From Gordonibacter sp. 28C (GTDB lineage Bacteria > Actinomycetota > Coriobacteriia > Coriobacteriales > Eggerthellaceae): a stretch of DNA of 64,000 nt. Every line of letters starts with the position of its first letter. Position 1 is the first letter of the stretch. The notes under the pieces were generated by a model. It saw nothing but the letters and a program-made list of their open reading frames with translations. It was not told the origin of the DNA and searched no databases. This document shows positions 32,200 through 41,021 of this stretch, in pieces. A program made the position numbers and the translations under genes. Location: assembly GCF_003339845.1 (NCBI RefSeq), contig NZ_PPTR01000008.1, positions 62,001-126,000 on the forward strand, given 5' to 3'.

Positions 32200-32368
32200 G
32201 CACAAAAACCCGCGACGTTTGACTCTCGGCGAGAAGCGTTTCGTGCCACCGACCAGTCCCGGCAGGGAAATCCCTGGTCGTAGGGACGGCGCATTTTCCA
32301 CTGCGCGACGACGGCAGCGGGAAGCCCTCCTCGGCCCCGCAATCATCGAACGTCGCGGGTTTTTGTGC
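32200..32368. repeat. long inverted-repeat element, copy C
   Basis: The arms 32200-32222 and 32346-32368 pair over 23 nt with one wobble. The outer GCACAAAAA and inner GACGTTTGA parts match copy B, but the middle reads CCCGC instead of GTGCC, with matching changes in the other arm. It lies in a 710-bp gap (31883-32592) with no visible gene. Confidence 0.8.
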
Positions 32369-32493
32369 ATTCCGGACGTGATTTCTTACGTTGTCGACTT
32401 ATCTCGCAGGTTGACCCCCCCCATCCATGAACAGTCCGCAACCCCCCCCCTCGCAACGCCGCGCAGGTTGCAAGCCGCCACAGAAAAGCTCGC

Positions 32494-32582
32494 CGCCCCC
32501 GCTCGGGGCCATGCCGTGCGGTACGACGAACTTTCGCGAAGTGTGTGAGGAGTGCCGTACGGCATGGCCCCGAGCGGGGGCG
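32494..32582. repeat. 24-bp perfect inverted repeat downstream of the aldehyde dehydrogenase gene
   Basis: The left arm 32494-32517 (CGCCCCCGCTCGGGGCCATG...) and right arm 32559-32582 are perfectly complementary. Pairing continues for 5-7 more bases if G-U pairs in a plus-strand transcript are allowed. The loop is about 30-40 nt. It begins 11 bp after the stop of the minus-strand gene and may act as its terminator or as a separate structured RNA. Confidence 0.6.
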
Positions 32583-32592
32583 CCCAAAGCCG

Positions 32593-34005
32593 CTACTTCA
32601 TCAGCATCTTCAAAAGCTTCATCTTCGTATCGTCGAAGGGCGGGTTGCGGATGGGCATCTCCAACCAGGTGCCCTTCTTCAGCGTGGACTTGTAGTGCGT
32701 GAAGCAGTCGAAGCCCACCTTGCCGTGGTAGGCGCCCATACCGGAGTTGCCCACGCCGCCAAAGCCCATGTGGTTGTTCGCCAGGTGGATCACCACGTCG
32801 TTGATGGTGGCGCCGCCGAACGGTAGCTCGCGGATGACGCGCTGCTGCACGGCCTTGTCGTCGCTGAACACGTAGGTGGCCAGGGGCTTTTCGAAGGAGC
32901 GCACGATGGCGAACGCCTCGTCCAGCGTCTTGTACGTCAGCACCGGCAGCACGGGACCGAATATCTCCTCGCCCATGACGGGGTCGTCCAGCGTCACGCC
33001 GCGCAGGCACGTGGGCTCGATGCGCAGCGTGTCCGGGTCGCCGTGGCCGCCGAACGCCACCGACGCGTTCGGGTTGCGGTTCTCGATGAGGCCCATGACG
33101 CGCTCGAAGTGGCGCTGCGATATCATGTGCGGCCACTGCTCGCACGCGAGGATGTCCGCGCCGTAATACTGGTGGAAGCACGCGTCTAGCTGCTTCACCA
33201 GGTCGTCCGCCACGCTCTCGTGCACGAGGAAGTAGTCGGGCGCCACGCAGGTCTGCCCGCAGTTGATGCCCTTGCCCCAGGCGATGCGCTGCGCCGCGCG
33301 CTTCACGTTGGCCGTTTCGTCCACGATGCACGGGCTCTTGCCGCCCAGCTCCAGCGTGACGGGCGTGAGGAACTTCGCCGCCGCCTCCATGATGGTGTGG
33401 CCCACGTTCGGGCTGCCGGTGAAGAACAGCTTGTCCCAGCGCACGTCCAGCAGCCAGTCGTTCATGGCGCCCGACCCGGGGAACCCGCACACGAACTCGG
33501 GCGGGAACACGTTGGCCAGGATGTCGATCAAAAGCTCGCTCGTGTGCTTCGACGTGCGCGAGGGCTTCAAGCCCACGCAGTTGCCGGCCGCGATGGCGTC
33601 CACGAGCGGCACGAGCGCCAGCTGCACGGGGTAGTTCCACGGGCTCAGCACCAGCACCACGCCGAGCGGGCTCGGGTGCACCTTCGACGTGGAATGGAAG
33701 TGCACGATAGGCGTGCGCACGCGGCGCGGCTTCGACCAGCTGCCTAGGTGCTTCAGGCAGGCGTTGATCTCGTCGTACACCAAGCCGAGCTCCGTGGCGT
33801 AGCCTTCGAAGGGGGCTTTGCCCAAATCGGCGGTCAACGCGGCCAAGATGCGCTCCTCGTTGCCCTTGAGGTAGGCCTTCAGCTTCACGAGCGCCTGGCG
33901 GCGGTAGTCCACCTGAAGCGTGGCGCCGGTGGCATAGAAGGCGCGCATCCGCTGAGCCTGCGCTTCGACGTCGGCGACGCTTTCGAATGTGGGTGCGGTG
34001 GTCAT
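32593..34005 (-). CDS. aldehyde dehydrogenase (class 3 type)
   Basis: A 470-aa NAD(P)-dependent aldehyde dehydrogenase of the shorter class 3/YwdH-like group. The Rossmann region has SPWNYPVQLALVPLVDAIAA and FFTGSPNVGHTIM, the catalytic Glu lies in LELGGKSPCIV and the nucleophilic Cys in NCGQTCVAPDYF; EEIFGPVLPVL is also conserved. The hydrophobic C-terminal membrane tail seen in some relatives is absent. ATG 34005 has AGAAGGAA upstream. It follows an iron-type alcohol dehydrogenase gene on the same strand (121 bp apart), so alcohol-aldehyde-acid interconversion by the pair is likely. The substrate is unknown. Confidence 0.93.
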   Translation of the reverse strand: MTTAPTFESVADVEAQAQRMRAFYATGATLQVDYRRQALVKLKAYLKGNEERILAALTADLGKAPFEGYATELGLVYDEINACLKHLGSWSKPRRVRTPIVHFHSTSKVHPSPLGVVLVLSPWNYPVQLALVPLVDAIAAGNCVGLKPSRTSKHTSELLIDILANVFPPEFVCGFPGSGAMNDWLLDVRWDKLFFTGSPNVGHTIMEAAAKFLTPVTLELGGKSPCIVDETANVKRAAQRIAWGKGINCGQTCVAPDYFLVHESVADDLVKQLDACFHQYYGADILACEQWPHMISQRHFERVMGLIENRNPNASVAFGGHGDPDTLRIEPTCLRGVTLDDPVMGEEIFGPVLPVLTYKTLDEAFAIVRSFEKPLATYVFSDDKAVQQRVIRELPFGGATINDVVIHLANNHMGFGGVGNSGMGAYHGKVGFDCFTHYKSTLKKGTWLEMPIRNPPFDDTKMKLLKMLMK

Positions 34006-34126
34006 GGCGGTTCCTTCTCTTGCGGCGGCCGGTTCGCGCCCGCGGTCGTCCAGGGGCGCCTCGGATCGTTCGCCAACCATTATCGCCAGGCGGCCTTGCG
34101 GCCGCCCGCGAAGGTTGGCGGCGTTG

Positions 34127-35314
34127 TTAATACGTTGCCTCCAGTATCTCCAGGGCGTCTTCCAGCGTTATCTCCACTTCGTTGTAGAGGGCCGCGCCGT
34201 CGTAGCGGGCCTGTTTGGCCACGGCGGCCAGCTGGCCGTGCTCCACGCCCAGCTCGGACAGCTTGAGCGGCACGCCGTACTCGCGGTGGTAGCGCTCGTT
34301 CATCGCGAACAGCTCGTCGCAGAAGGCCAAGTCGCGCTCGGCGGGCATCGCCGCCGGCCCCAGCTCGGTCGCGCGGTCGGGCGCCAGGTGCGCCAGCAGC
34401 TCGCCGTAGACGCCCGCATGGACGCCGTGGTAGAGGTTGAAGCGCACGCAGTGGGGGAGCAGCATCATCATGGCCTGGCCGTGAGGGACATGGCAGAGGC
34501 CGCCCAGCGAATGGCCGAGCGCGTGCACGACGCCCACCATGGCGTTCGAGAACGCCGCGCCCGCCAAAAGCGAGGCCAGCGCCAGGTTCGCGCGGGCGTC
34601 GGCGTCGTCGCCTTGCGCGCAGGCGCGCGGCAGGTTCTGCGCGATGAGCTCGATGGCCTTGCACGCGAACGCGTCGGACACGGGGTTCTTCTGGATGGAG
34701 GTGTACGCCTCGATGGCGTGGGTGAGCGCGTCCATGCCGGTGGTGGCCGTGAGCTTCGGCGGCAGCGAGCTGGTGAGCGCCGGGTCGAGGATGGCGGCGT
34801 GCGGCACGAGCTTGTACGAGGTGAACGACAGCTTCGCGTGCTTCTTCGTGTCGGCCACCACGGCCACGAGCGTGACCTCGCTGCCGGTTCCGGCCGTGGT
34901 GGGCACGGCGACGAACGGCGGCAGGTCGGCGTGGAGGATCTCGGACCCTTGCAGCGTGGCGAAGTCGACGCCCTCGCAGGCGAGCGACGCAGCCGCGCCC
35001 TTCGTGGTGTCGATGACCGAGCCGCCGCCGATGGCCACGAACCCGTCGCAGCCGCGCGCCTCGTACAGGTGCGCCACCTCGTTCACCACGTCCATCGAGG
35101 AGTCGGGCGGCACCTGGTCGAACACGTCGTAGGCGACGTCGGCCGCGTCCAGCACGTCGGTGAGCTTCGCGGCCACGCCCAGCTTCATTAGGCCCGCGTC
35201 CGTCATGACCAGCGGATGCGACACGCCGCGGTCTTTCAGCTCGTCGGGCAGCTTGTCGAGCGCATGCGCTCCCGCTATGATCTTGGTGGGACAGGCGAAC
35301 TCGAATGCTTTCAT
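34127..35314 (-). CDS. iron-containing alcohol dehydrogenase
   Basis: A 395-aa group III alcohol dehydrogenase. The N-terminus FACPTKIIAGAHALDKLPD, the cofactor-binding AIGGGSVIDTTKGAA, PTTAGTGSEVTLVAV and the metal-ligand helix (HALGHSLGGLCHVPHGQAM, with three of the four metal ligands nearby) are all conserved. These enzymes reduce aldehydes or oxidise alcohols such as butanol, lactaldehyde or 1,3-propanediol. The start is ATG 35314 with AGAAGGAG 6 nt upstream; a TTG two codons earlier is ignored. It probably works with the aldehyde dehydrogenase downstream. Confidence 0.94.
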   Translation of the reverse strand: MKAFEFACPTKIIAGAHALDKLPDELKDRGVSHPLVMTDAGLMKLGVAAKLTDVLDAADVAYDVFDQVPPDSSMDVVNEVAHLYEARGCDGFVAIGGGSVIDTTKGAAASLACEGVDFATLQGSEILHADLPPFVAVPTTAGTGSEVTLVAVVADTKKHAKLSFTSYKLVPHAAILDPALTSSLPPKLTATTGMDALTHAIEAYTSIQKNPVSDAFACKAIELIAQNLPRACAQGDDADARANLALASLLAGAAFSNAMVGVVHALGHSLGGLCHVPHGQAMMMLLPHCVRFNLYHGVHAGVYGELLAHLAPDRATELGPAAMPAERDLAFCDELFAMNERYHREYGVPLKLSELGVEHGQLAAVAKQARYDGAALYNEVEITLEDALEILEATY

Positions 35315-35364
35315 GGGCAACTCCTTCTGCGCGATTTCCGTTCCGCGTCCGTATCGAAAATCCT

Positions 35365-35470
35365 CGTAGGGGCGATCTCCAGATCGCCCGTTCCGGCGAA
35401 GCCGGAAAATTCAACTGCGCTCGCGTTTTCGCGCTGTGCGCGAACGGGCGATCAGGAGATCGCCCCTACG
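35365..35470. repeat. REP/BIME-like CGTAGGGGCG element
   Basis: The outer arms 35365-35392 and 35443-35470 are inverted repeats, each of which is itself a small hairpin (GCGATCT/AGATCGC on the left; one base changed on the right). Between them is a CCGGCG/CGCCGG-type stem. Its right end supplies the TAG stop codon of the minus-strand gene at 35466. Its best relative is at 44097-44203. Confidence 0.8.
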
Positions 35471-35993
35471 GGACGGGCACGGCGGTCGGTTTCTTTCCGC
35501 GGTACGCCTTGCGCCAGCCGAAGAACATCTTCAGCAGCGCCGTGAACATATAGGTGAGGGCGACGCCCGTGTCGTTGGGGCCGCGCGTGGAGAACGCGCG
35601 CTGGGCGAGCGCGTCCTGGAGCGTCATGCCGCCCGAGAAGCAGAGGAACGCGTAGGCGAGCGAGCGGAAGTCGATGACGTAATCCACGGCGACGGCGCTC
35701 TTGTCGGCGGAGTCGAGCCCGCTTCCCGGTTCCACGTCGCGGGCCACGGTGCGCGGGGGCACGCGCTTGAACGAGCCTTTGGCGGTTCGCGTGCACACGC
35801 AGGCCAGATCCGTCCCGCGCACGGACAGCATGAACGTGTAGCCCGGCGAAAGATAATCTACTTCGGCGCGGATTCTCGGCGACGTGTGCCGGAACAACGA
35901 AATCAGGTGCGGCAGCAGACGCAGCATGACGCGCACGTACAGCGATTGGAAACGCTGCGCGGCGGTGCGTCGCGGAGGCGTTTGGTCGGGCAT
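35466..35993 (-). CDS. hypothetical protein, possibly SCP2-like
   Basis: A 175-aa protein that I cannot name with confidence. The N-terminus is basic and amphipathic (SLYVRVMLRLLPHLISLFRH). The central part (YTFMLSVRGTDLACVCTRT, then DYVIDFRSLAYAFLCFSGGM, and TLQDALAQRAFSTRGPNDTG) has the rhythm of SCP2 sterol-binding domains, in which an acidic-hydrophobic strand and a TLQDAL-like helix line a lipid pocket. ATG 35993 follows AAGGAG. The last codons and the stop lie inside the repeat element at 35365-35470, so its C-terminus may have been trimmed or replaced by that element. Confidence 0.55.
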   Translation of the reverse strand: MPDQTPPRRTAAQRFQSLYVRVMLRLLPHLISLFRHTSPRIRAEVDYLSPGYTFMLSVRGTDLACVCTRTAKGSFKRVPPRTVARDVEPGSGLDSADKSAVAVDYVIDFRSLAYAFLCFSGGMTLQDALAQRAFSTRGPNDTGVALTYMFTALLKMFFGWRKAYRGKKPTAVPVP

Positions 35994-36121
35994 AGGCGCT
36001 CCTTGCACATCCTCGATGACGATGGTGCCCATCATACCACGCTTGATGTGTGGAGAAAGCGAAACCGCCCAGCCGCAGTGTGCGGAGCAGGACGGTTTCG
36101 ACTAGATGCGCGGGAGTTTTT

Positions 36122-38164
36122 CTAGTACAGGCAGGCTGCTATCTCGTTGGTGGCAACGCGCTTTTTGGCGTTAGCGAAAACGAGCTCGCCGGATCCCTCT
36201 ATGCGAATGTCTCCCGTGTTGGCACATTGGTCGATGGTTGTGAGCAGCTTCGGCGCAACGCCCACTATGCCGCCCAGCATTCGTCGCGCTTGCAGCGCTT
36301 GCTCGTCGGTTATCTCATCGTCGTCTTTGCTGAGATTGTCGAGCACGGTGTCTATGTTCCCATCGTTCGTGCACGATCTTAAGGTGATGCAAGTGGCTTC
36401 GGAGGCAATGTTTCCCACAATGCCTCCCAGATAGCAGAATTCGTTGGCCGTTACGGCTCCGCTATTGTTGCAATGTGACACCTCTATCGCCATGGACTCT
36501 TGGCGTCCGGGAGACATGAGCATGCCCACAATGCCGCCGGAGCCGAACGTTCCCTTGTCAAGCGCCACATCGGTTTCGTTCGAGCAGGCGGTGATGGAGA
36601 TTGCCCCGTTCGCCTTGTCGATGGATGCCAACTCATCTGCAGTGAGCGGATCGGGCAGCGTGCCGTTTTCGAGATAATCGCTCGAAAACGAAGGGGCTTG
36701 TCCTGACGTCCAGGTTTGGAGCCAGCCGAGGATGCCGCCCTTGATGGAACCGGTATTTGTGCTGCTGTTGAGCTCCCCTTTGTTCATGCAGCTGTCAATG
36801 TTCAGCGAAGCGGAGGTTTGAACGAGGGCAGTGGCGCAAATACCTCCTGTGGTGGAGTTGGTGCCTGAGATATCCCCGGCGTTCTCGCAGGATTCTATGC
36901 GGCACCTGCCCGATTTTGTCGCGTGGGCGGAACCGACGATGCCCCCCGAGCTGGAAAGCGCGAAGTCCGGGGTCCCGCTTTCGACTGATCCGGTGTTCTT
37001 TGAACGAGAGATCACGATGGTCGGGTTCTCGTTGGCAAGGGCGGCGTTCAGCGGTTCGTCGACCCACGCCTTTCCGGCGATCCCTCCCAACGTGCCCTCG
37101 TTCGCCCGTACCGTTCCGGAATTCTCGCACGAGTCGATAGTGATCGACGATTGGCTGGAGTAGGCGCTCCCGCATACACCGCCGGCGAAATTCCCGCTGT
37201 TGGCCTGATCGCATGCAACGGTGCCGTTATTCGCGCAGTTCGTCACCATCGTGGGAACTTCCTCGAACGTGCCTTCGGTGTAGTTGGTGTTCCCTCCGTC
37301 GGCGATTTCGCCCGCGATGCCTCCCGGGGTTGCGCTACCAGCGGAAGTGACCGAGCCACTGTTCGTACAGGAATCGAGCGACTTTTCCGAAAACCTCCCT
37401 ACGATGCCGCCGACGGCGCCCTCGTTCGCTGTCGCGCTTCCCTTGTACTGGCAAGAGAGCACGTCCGTTTTAATGGTTTCGCCCACAATGCCCCCCGTTC
37501 CACCGAGGGCTCCCGATTGGCATGCGAGCTCGGCTTCCACGATGCAGTTTTCCACCTGCGACCGATAGGCAAAGCCGACCAATCCGCCACATGCTCCCAC
37601 TTGGTTGAACGTGCGCACGAGCGATTTTTCGATACCGACGTTTTTGATCGATGCCTTGTTCGCTTTGCCGAAAAGCGCCGGGTAAACGTTGTGACCGGTG
37701 CTTTCGGTGCAGAGATACAGGCCCGAGACAACGTGCCCGGCACCATCAAACGTTCCCGTGAATTCGTGCACTTGATCGGTTCCGTTGCCGATGGGCTCCC
37801 AGCCGAAGCGGGGGGCCGCTTCGGTCCACGTCTCGTAATCTCCTGTGTCATTGAGGGCGATGTCGGAAACGAGAACGTAGTGGGCCGATGCGAACGGCTT
37901 GTCGTCGGTGGAATCGGAATTGACCTTGTCGGCCATGAAAGCGAGCTCCTCCGCTGTGCCTATCTGGTAAGGGTCGCTCTCGGTTCCCGATCCGGCCGCA
38001 AAGGACGCGGCTGCGGTGTACGGTTCGGCCCGCAGCGCGTCAGGAACCTGCTTAAACGCATCGGCCTGCTCTGTCGCGGTATCAGCCGGGTTCTGCGCGC
38101 ACGCCGTCAGCGTCGTTGCCGCTATTGCCAACATGGCCAGTGTTTTCGTGAGGCGTTTCAACAT
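36122..38164 (-). CDS. surface lipoprotein with GLUG-type repeats
   Basis: A 680-aa secreted lipoprotein. The signal peptide MLKRLTKTLAMLAIAATTLT ends in lipobox TAC. From about residue 58 the chain consists of a GTESDPYQIGTAEELAFMAD entry motif, then many short repeats each containing GGIVG or GGIAG and CxNxG elements (for example SCTNSGSV, NCANNGTV, SCENSGTV). This matches the GLUG motif, which builds right-handed beta-helix adhesins or peptidase-linked surface proteins. Base composition is lower in GC than the flanking genes. It follows another lipoprotein gene by 59 bp on the same strand. Adhesion or matrix binding is plausible but unproven. Confidence 0.82.
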   Translation of the reverse strand: MLKRLTKTLAMLAIAATTLTACAQNPADTATEQADAFKQVPDALRAEPYTAAASFAAGSGTESDPYQIGTAEELAFMADKVNSDSTDDKPFASAHYVLVSDIALNDTGDYETWTEAAPRFGWEPIGNGTDQVHEFTGTFDGAGHVVSGLYLCTESTGHNVYPALFGKANKASIKNVGIEKSLVRTFNQVGACGGLVGFAYRSQVENCIVEAELACQSGALGGTGGIVGETIKTDVLSCQYKGSATANEGAVGGIVGRFSEKSLDSCTNSGSVTSAGSATPGGIAGEIADGGNTNYTEGTFEEVPTMVTNCANNGTVACDQANSGNFAGGVCGSAYSSQSSITIDSCENSGTVRANEGTLGGIAGKAWVDEPLNAALANENPTIVISRSKNTGSVESGTPDFALSSSGGIVGSAHATKSGRCRIESCENAGDISGTNSTTGGICATALVQTSASLNIDSCMNKGELNSSTNTGSIKGGILGWLQTWTSGQAPSFSSDYLENGTLPDPLTADELASIDKANGAISITACSNETDVALDKGTFGSGGIVGMLMSPGRQESMAIEVSHCNNSGAVTANEFCYLGGIVGNIASEATCITLRSCTNDGNIDTVLDNLSKDDDEITDEQALQARRMLGGIVGVAPKLLTTIDQCANTGDIRIEGSGELVFANAKKRVATNEIAACLY

Positions 38165-38223
38165 AGGGTTCTCCGATCAAAGAAAATGAAAATTCTGCTC
38201 TTTTGCATCATGTTGAAGTCTCT

Positions 38224-39087
38224 TTATATTATTTCGATTGGAAGATACTCCCAGGAGCTCGGATCGTAGTCTACGATCATGTAAATACCGGGGCTCACAT
38301 TATCTAAATTTATTTTGAAGTATCCGTCCTTGGTTTTTTCGACAAGCGCGTCCTCGTAATTCAGATTATTGGTTTCGAGGGAGTCGTATGCATAATAAGG
38401 AAGATTAACTTGGAGAGTCATATCTATCCATTGGCTGCCTTTGTAAAAACCGGCTGAGGCGGAGCTCGGTGTTTGGGAGTGCAAAAATTTAACGTAGCGA
38501 CCGAATTGAAGCGTTTGACTCTTGGTCACCCAGTTTTTTCTCAGAGACACACCTGTTTGGGCAAGAGCCTTTGCCGTGGCGTCATAATCCCCGTTCACTT
38601 CGATTCCGTTTACCTCATCGAAGTCTATTGGTTCGTAACCGAGGCAATAACCGTAATCTACGACGGGATACATACAAAACTCTGAAGAGGTGTAGATAAT
38701 TCCGTCGCCGTTATTGCGGTCGACGGTAAGCAAGGTTTCGTCGCCGCTGTTGCCAACGTCGAAGCCATATGTGTCTTTGCTCAAGCTTCCGTCCTCGTAT
38801 ACGAGTCCCATGTGTCCATGATCTTCGAATAGCGCGAAGCTCGTGAATCCCTTATAGCACCTACCATTTTTTACGATGTACGTATGGGGGCCGGAATAGC
38901 TGGCTTCGTCGAGAGAGATCGAGCCGTCCGTGACCTCGGGAACAAAGTCGCTCTCGTTGTGTCGATTTTCGTCGGCTTGATTCGAAGGGTAGCTCGTTTC
39001 TTTGCTTGCGTCACCGTTGCTGCAACCAGACAAAAGCCCCATGCTCACGCTTATGGCGATGGCGAGTACCGTACGAAGCAATTTCAT
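38224..39087 (-). CDS. hypothetical lipoprotein
   Basis: A 287-aa predicted lipoprotein with signal MKLLRTVLAIAISVSMGL and lipobox LSGC. The mature part has no family I recognise; it is rich in Asp, Tyr and Ser and ends with strand-like segments (GYFKINLDNVSPGIYMIVDY). ATG 39087 has AAGGAGAAA upstream; earlier in-frame codons would add a charged stretch before the signal and are unlikely. The gene is clearly more AT-rich than the chromosome around it and lies between two other lipoprotein genes on the same strand, with which it may have been acquired. Confidence 0.7.
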   Translation of the reverse strand: MKLLRTVLAIAISVSMGLLSGCSNGDASKETSYPSNQADENRHNESDFVPEVTDGSISLDEASYSGPHTYIVKNGRCYKGFTSFALFEDHGHMGLVYEDGSLSKDTYGFDVGNSGDETLLTVDRNNGDGIIYTSSEFCMYPVVDYGYCLGYEPIDFDEVNGIEVNGDYDATAKALAQTGVSLRKNWVTKSQTLQFGRYVKFLHSQTPSSASAGFYKGSQWIDMTLQVNLPYYAYDSLETNNLNYEDALVEKTKDGYFKINLDNVSPGIYMIVDYDPSSWEYLPIEII

Positions 39088-39287
39088 TGGTTTCTCCTTC
39101 CGTTCCCTCTCGATACTTAGTTCACTTGAGCTTGATTTTTCCTGTTCCTTTTTATTGTTTCTCACTTATATCGTGCCGTCGTGTACGTACCAGCGAAGGT
39201 GCTTCCCATTAAAAAGGGTCGAATGCGCATGCGCGGGTGATTGAGATACTCATGATGATATAAGTCATCTTTTAGAGAATGAGACGA

Positions 39288-40682
39288 TTAAAAAGCGATG
39301 AGGGGATAGCCCTCTTCGTCGAGTTCTCTTTGGAGGCTGGATGCTACTATGGGTACGCCCTCAGATGCCGAGCCCGATATTGTTGGGGAATTTCCGTTGA
39401 AGGAAATGATGTATTGAACCCTGTTTTCTATCGTGCAGGTTAGGCATTCAGATCCCCCGTTTTCCCATGTGCCCAAGATTCCGTTGAACGTTCCCGTGCC
39501 GTCCTCAAATAGCTCAATCGATACGAGCGGTTCTCCGTTTTGCATATCTACGGTTTCCCATTTTCCAATGGCGAATTTGTTTTTCAGGTTTTGGAAGAAA
39601 TCGGGCAGAGCGGGTGCTTCCGCGGACTTGCTGTTTTCAACGTACTCATACGTTTCGTATGTAAATCGAGGATCGAAGGAGTTCAAATATCCGCTTGATT
39701 TGATCTCTGAAGCGAGTCTCCCCAAACTATCGTAGGCGAATGTTTGGATGTCCAGCGACTGATCTGTTTCACCGTCCACCTTTGTTAATGTCATGATTTG
39801 CAGAGGCTTACCGTCGGCAGTGTAAGTCCCGGTCATTTTCGTCAAGATGGGACCGTCGTTGGAATACGATTGATATTTGCTTGTGCAATTGCCCGAGCTG
39901 TCGTAGCAAAACGTCGTATCTATAGTGCTTTCACTTTGGACGAAGTAGTCGGTAAGTTCTATGAGATTGCCGGAATCATTGTATTGACGGGTGCGTTGAA
40001 ATGCCAATGATCCGCTGGGGTCGAATACTTCTATGCGTGCAGGGCTATCCCCTGCGTCAAAATCGACGGAGAGTCCATTCCATTCGCGTCCTCCGTCGTA
40101 GTACGTTTTTGCGGTTCCCACCAATTGGCCTTCGGCTCCGTAGCCTGTGATGGTGAGTACGTCGGAAGGCTTGTCGTATTCGAACGTCGTGCGATGGGAA
40201 TACTGCATCATGGCAGGCGTCCACCCAATCCACGCTAGTTCGGCTCCCTCCTGTATTTTCTCGGCAAGGTAGCCGGAGTCATCGTAAAGATAATATTTCG
40301 CTTCATCCACAGGTTCGTCTTTTGACTTGGCCGACGACCAAGAGAGAACGCGGCCATCCAGATCATATTCCCATTGCTGAAACGCAGTGCTGGTTTCCTC
40401 GGAAACGATTTGATTGTTTTCGTCATAGGCATAAAAGGTTGTCGAAGGGGAATTCGATTGGTCGGAATAGCGGAGCTTCTTCGATACGAGTTGCTCCCTC
40501 GGCGAAATCGTTTGCTGGTCTTCTGTCTTCTTACTCACGCCAGGCGTATCCGATCCGGATTCCCTTGCAGTAGGGGCGCTCGAAACGGTGTTCGAACTCG
40601 AGCAGCTTGCGAGCGCAGGTGAAAAACCAAGGGCGAGCAGGGAAATGAGAAGGAGTTTGAGGGTCAAAGAGGTCACTTTCAT
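39288..40682 (-). CDS. YD-repeat lipoprotein
   Basis: A 464-aa predicted lipoprotein: hydrophobic leader (LTLKLLLISLLALGF) and lipobox-like ALASC. The mature chain carries about seven degenerate YD/RHS-type repeats (WEYDLDGRVLSW, YLYDDSGYLAEKI, CYDSSGNCTSKY, FAYDSLGRLASEI), followed by a C-terminal domain with GKWETVDMQNGEPLVSIEL and GTGTFNGILGTW that resembles stand-alone lipocalin-like or DUF domains. It is too short for an RHS toxin shell. The start is taken as ATG 40682 before the signal peptide, although its ribosome binding site is weak; ATG 40754 would add 24 residues. GC content is low compared with the neighbours. Confidence 0.72.
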   Translation of the reverse strand: MKVTSLTLKLLLISLLALGFSPALASCSSSNTVSSAPTARESGSDTPGVSKKTEDQQTISPREQLVSKKLRYSDQSNSPSTTFYAYDENNQIVSEETSTAFQQWEYDLDGRVLSWSSAKSKDEPVDEAKYYLYDDSGYLAEKIQEGAELAWIGWTPAMMQYSHRTTFEYDKPSDVLTITGYGAEGQLVGTAKTYYDGGREWNGLSVDFDAGDSPARIEVFDPSGSLAFQRTRQYNDSGNLIELTDYFVQSESTIDTTFCYDSSGNCTSKYQSYSNDGPILTKMTGTYTADGKPLQIMTLTKVDGETDQSLDIQTFAYDSLGRLASEIKSSGYLNSFDPRFTYETYEYVENSKSAEAPALPDFFQNLKNKFAIGKWETVDMQNGEPLVSIELFEDGTGTFNGILGTWENGGSECLTCTIENRVQYIISFNGNSPTISGSASEGVPIVASSLQRELDEEGYPLIAF

Positions 40683-40863
40683 CGTTGCCCAATCTTTCGT
40701 GGTCCAAGCCTTGAAAAGGCGTCTTTCTCCATCATCTATTTCGTATATTATCATGAATTGACGCTTATATCGGGTTATTGAATACGAGAAAGTATGTATG
40801 TTGCTCTGGTGCGGTCGGTGTCCTCATGTTCTGGGTTTTCTTTTCGCACGGCTTCATCCAGCC

Positions 40864-40892
40864 GGTGTACGCCCAGTACACCAAACGGTGTA
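40864..40892 (+). promoter_or_regulatory. three-half-site operator upstream of htrA
   Basis: GGTGTAC-N5-GTACACC (40864-40882) is a perfect 7+7 dyad. It overlaps a second dyad TACACC-N4-GGTGTA (40877-40892), so three GGTGTA half-sites alternate in orientation. The block lies in the 339-bp gap 40683-41021, about 130 bp before the htrA start. No gene is visible in this gap. Confidence 0.6.
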
Positions 40893-41021
40893 ATTCCATG
40901 ACGCGAAGATGACATTTGCGTCAAAGGATGCCTGATCAACTACTCACGTGCTATGGTAGCGCCATCATCTACTGAGTATGGCGATCATCGACCACCACGA
41001 TACCCAAGGAGTGTGAACCAC

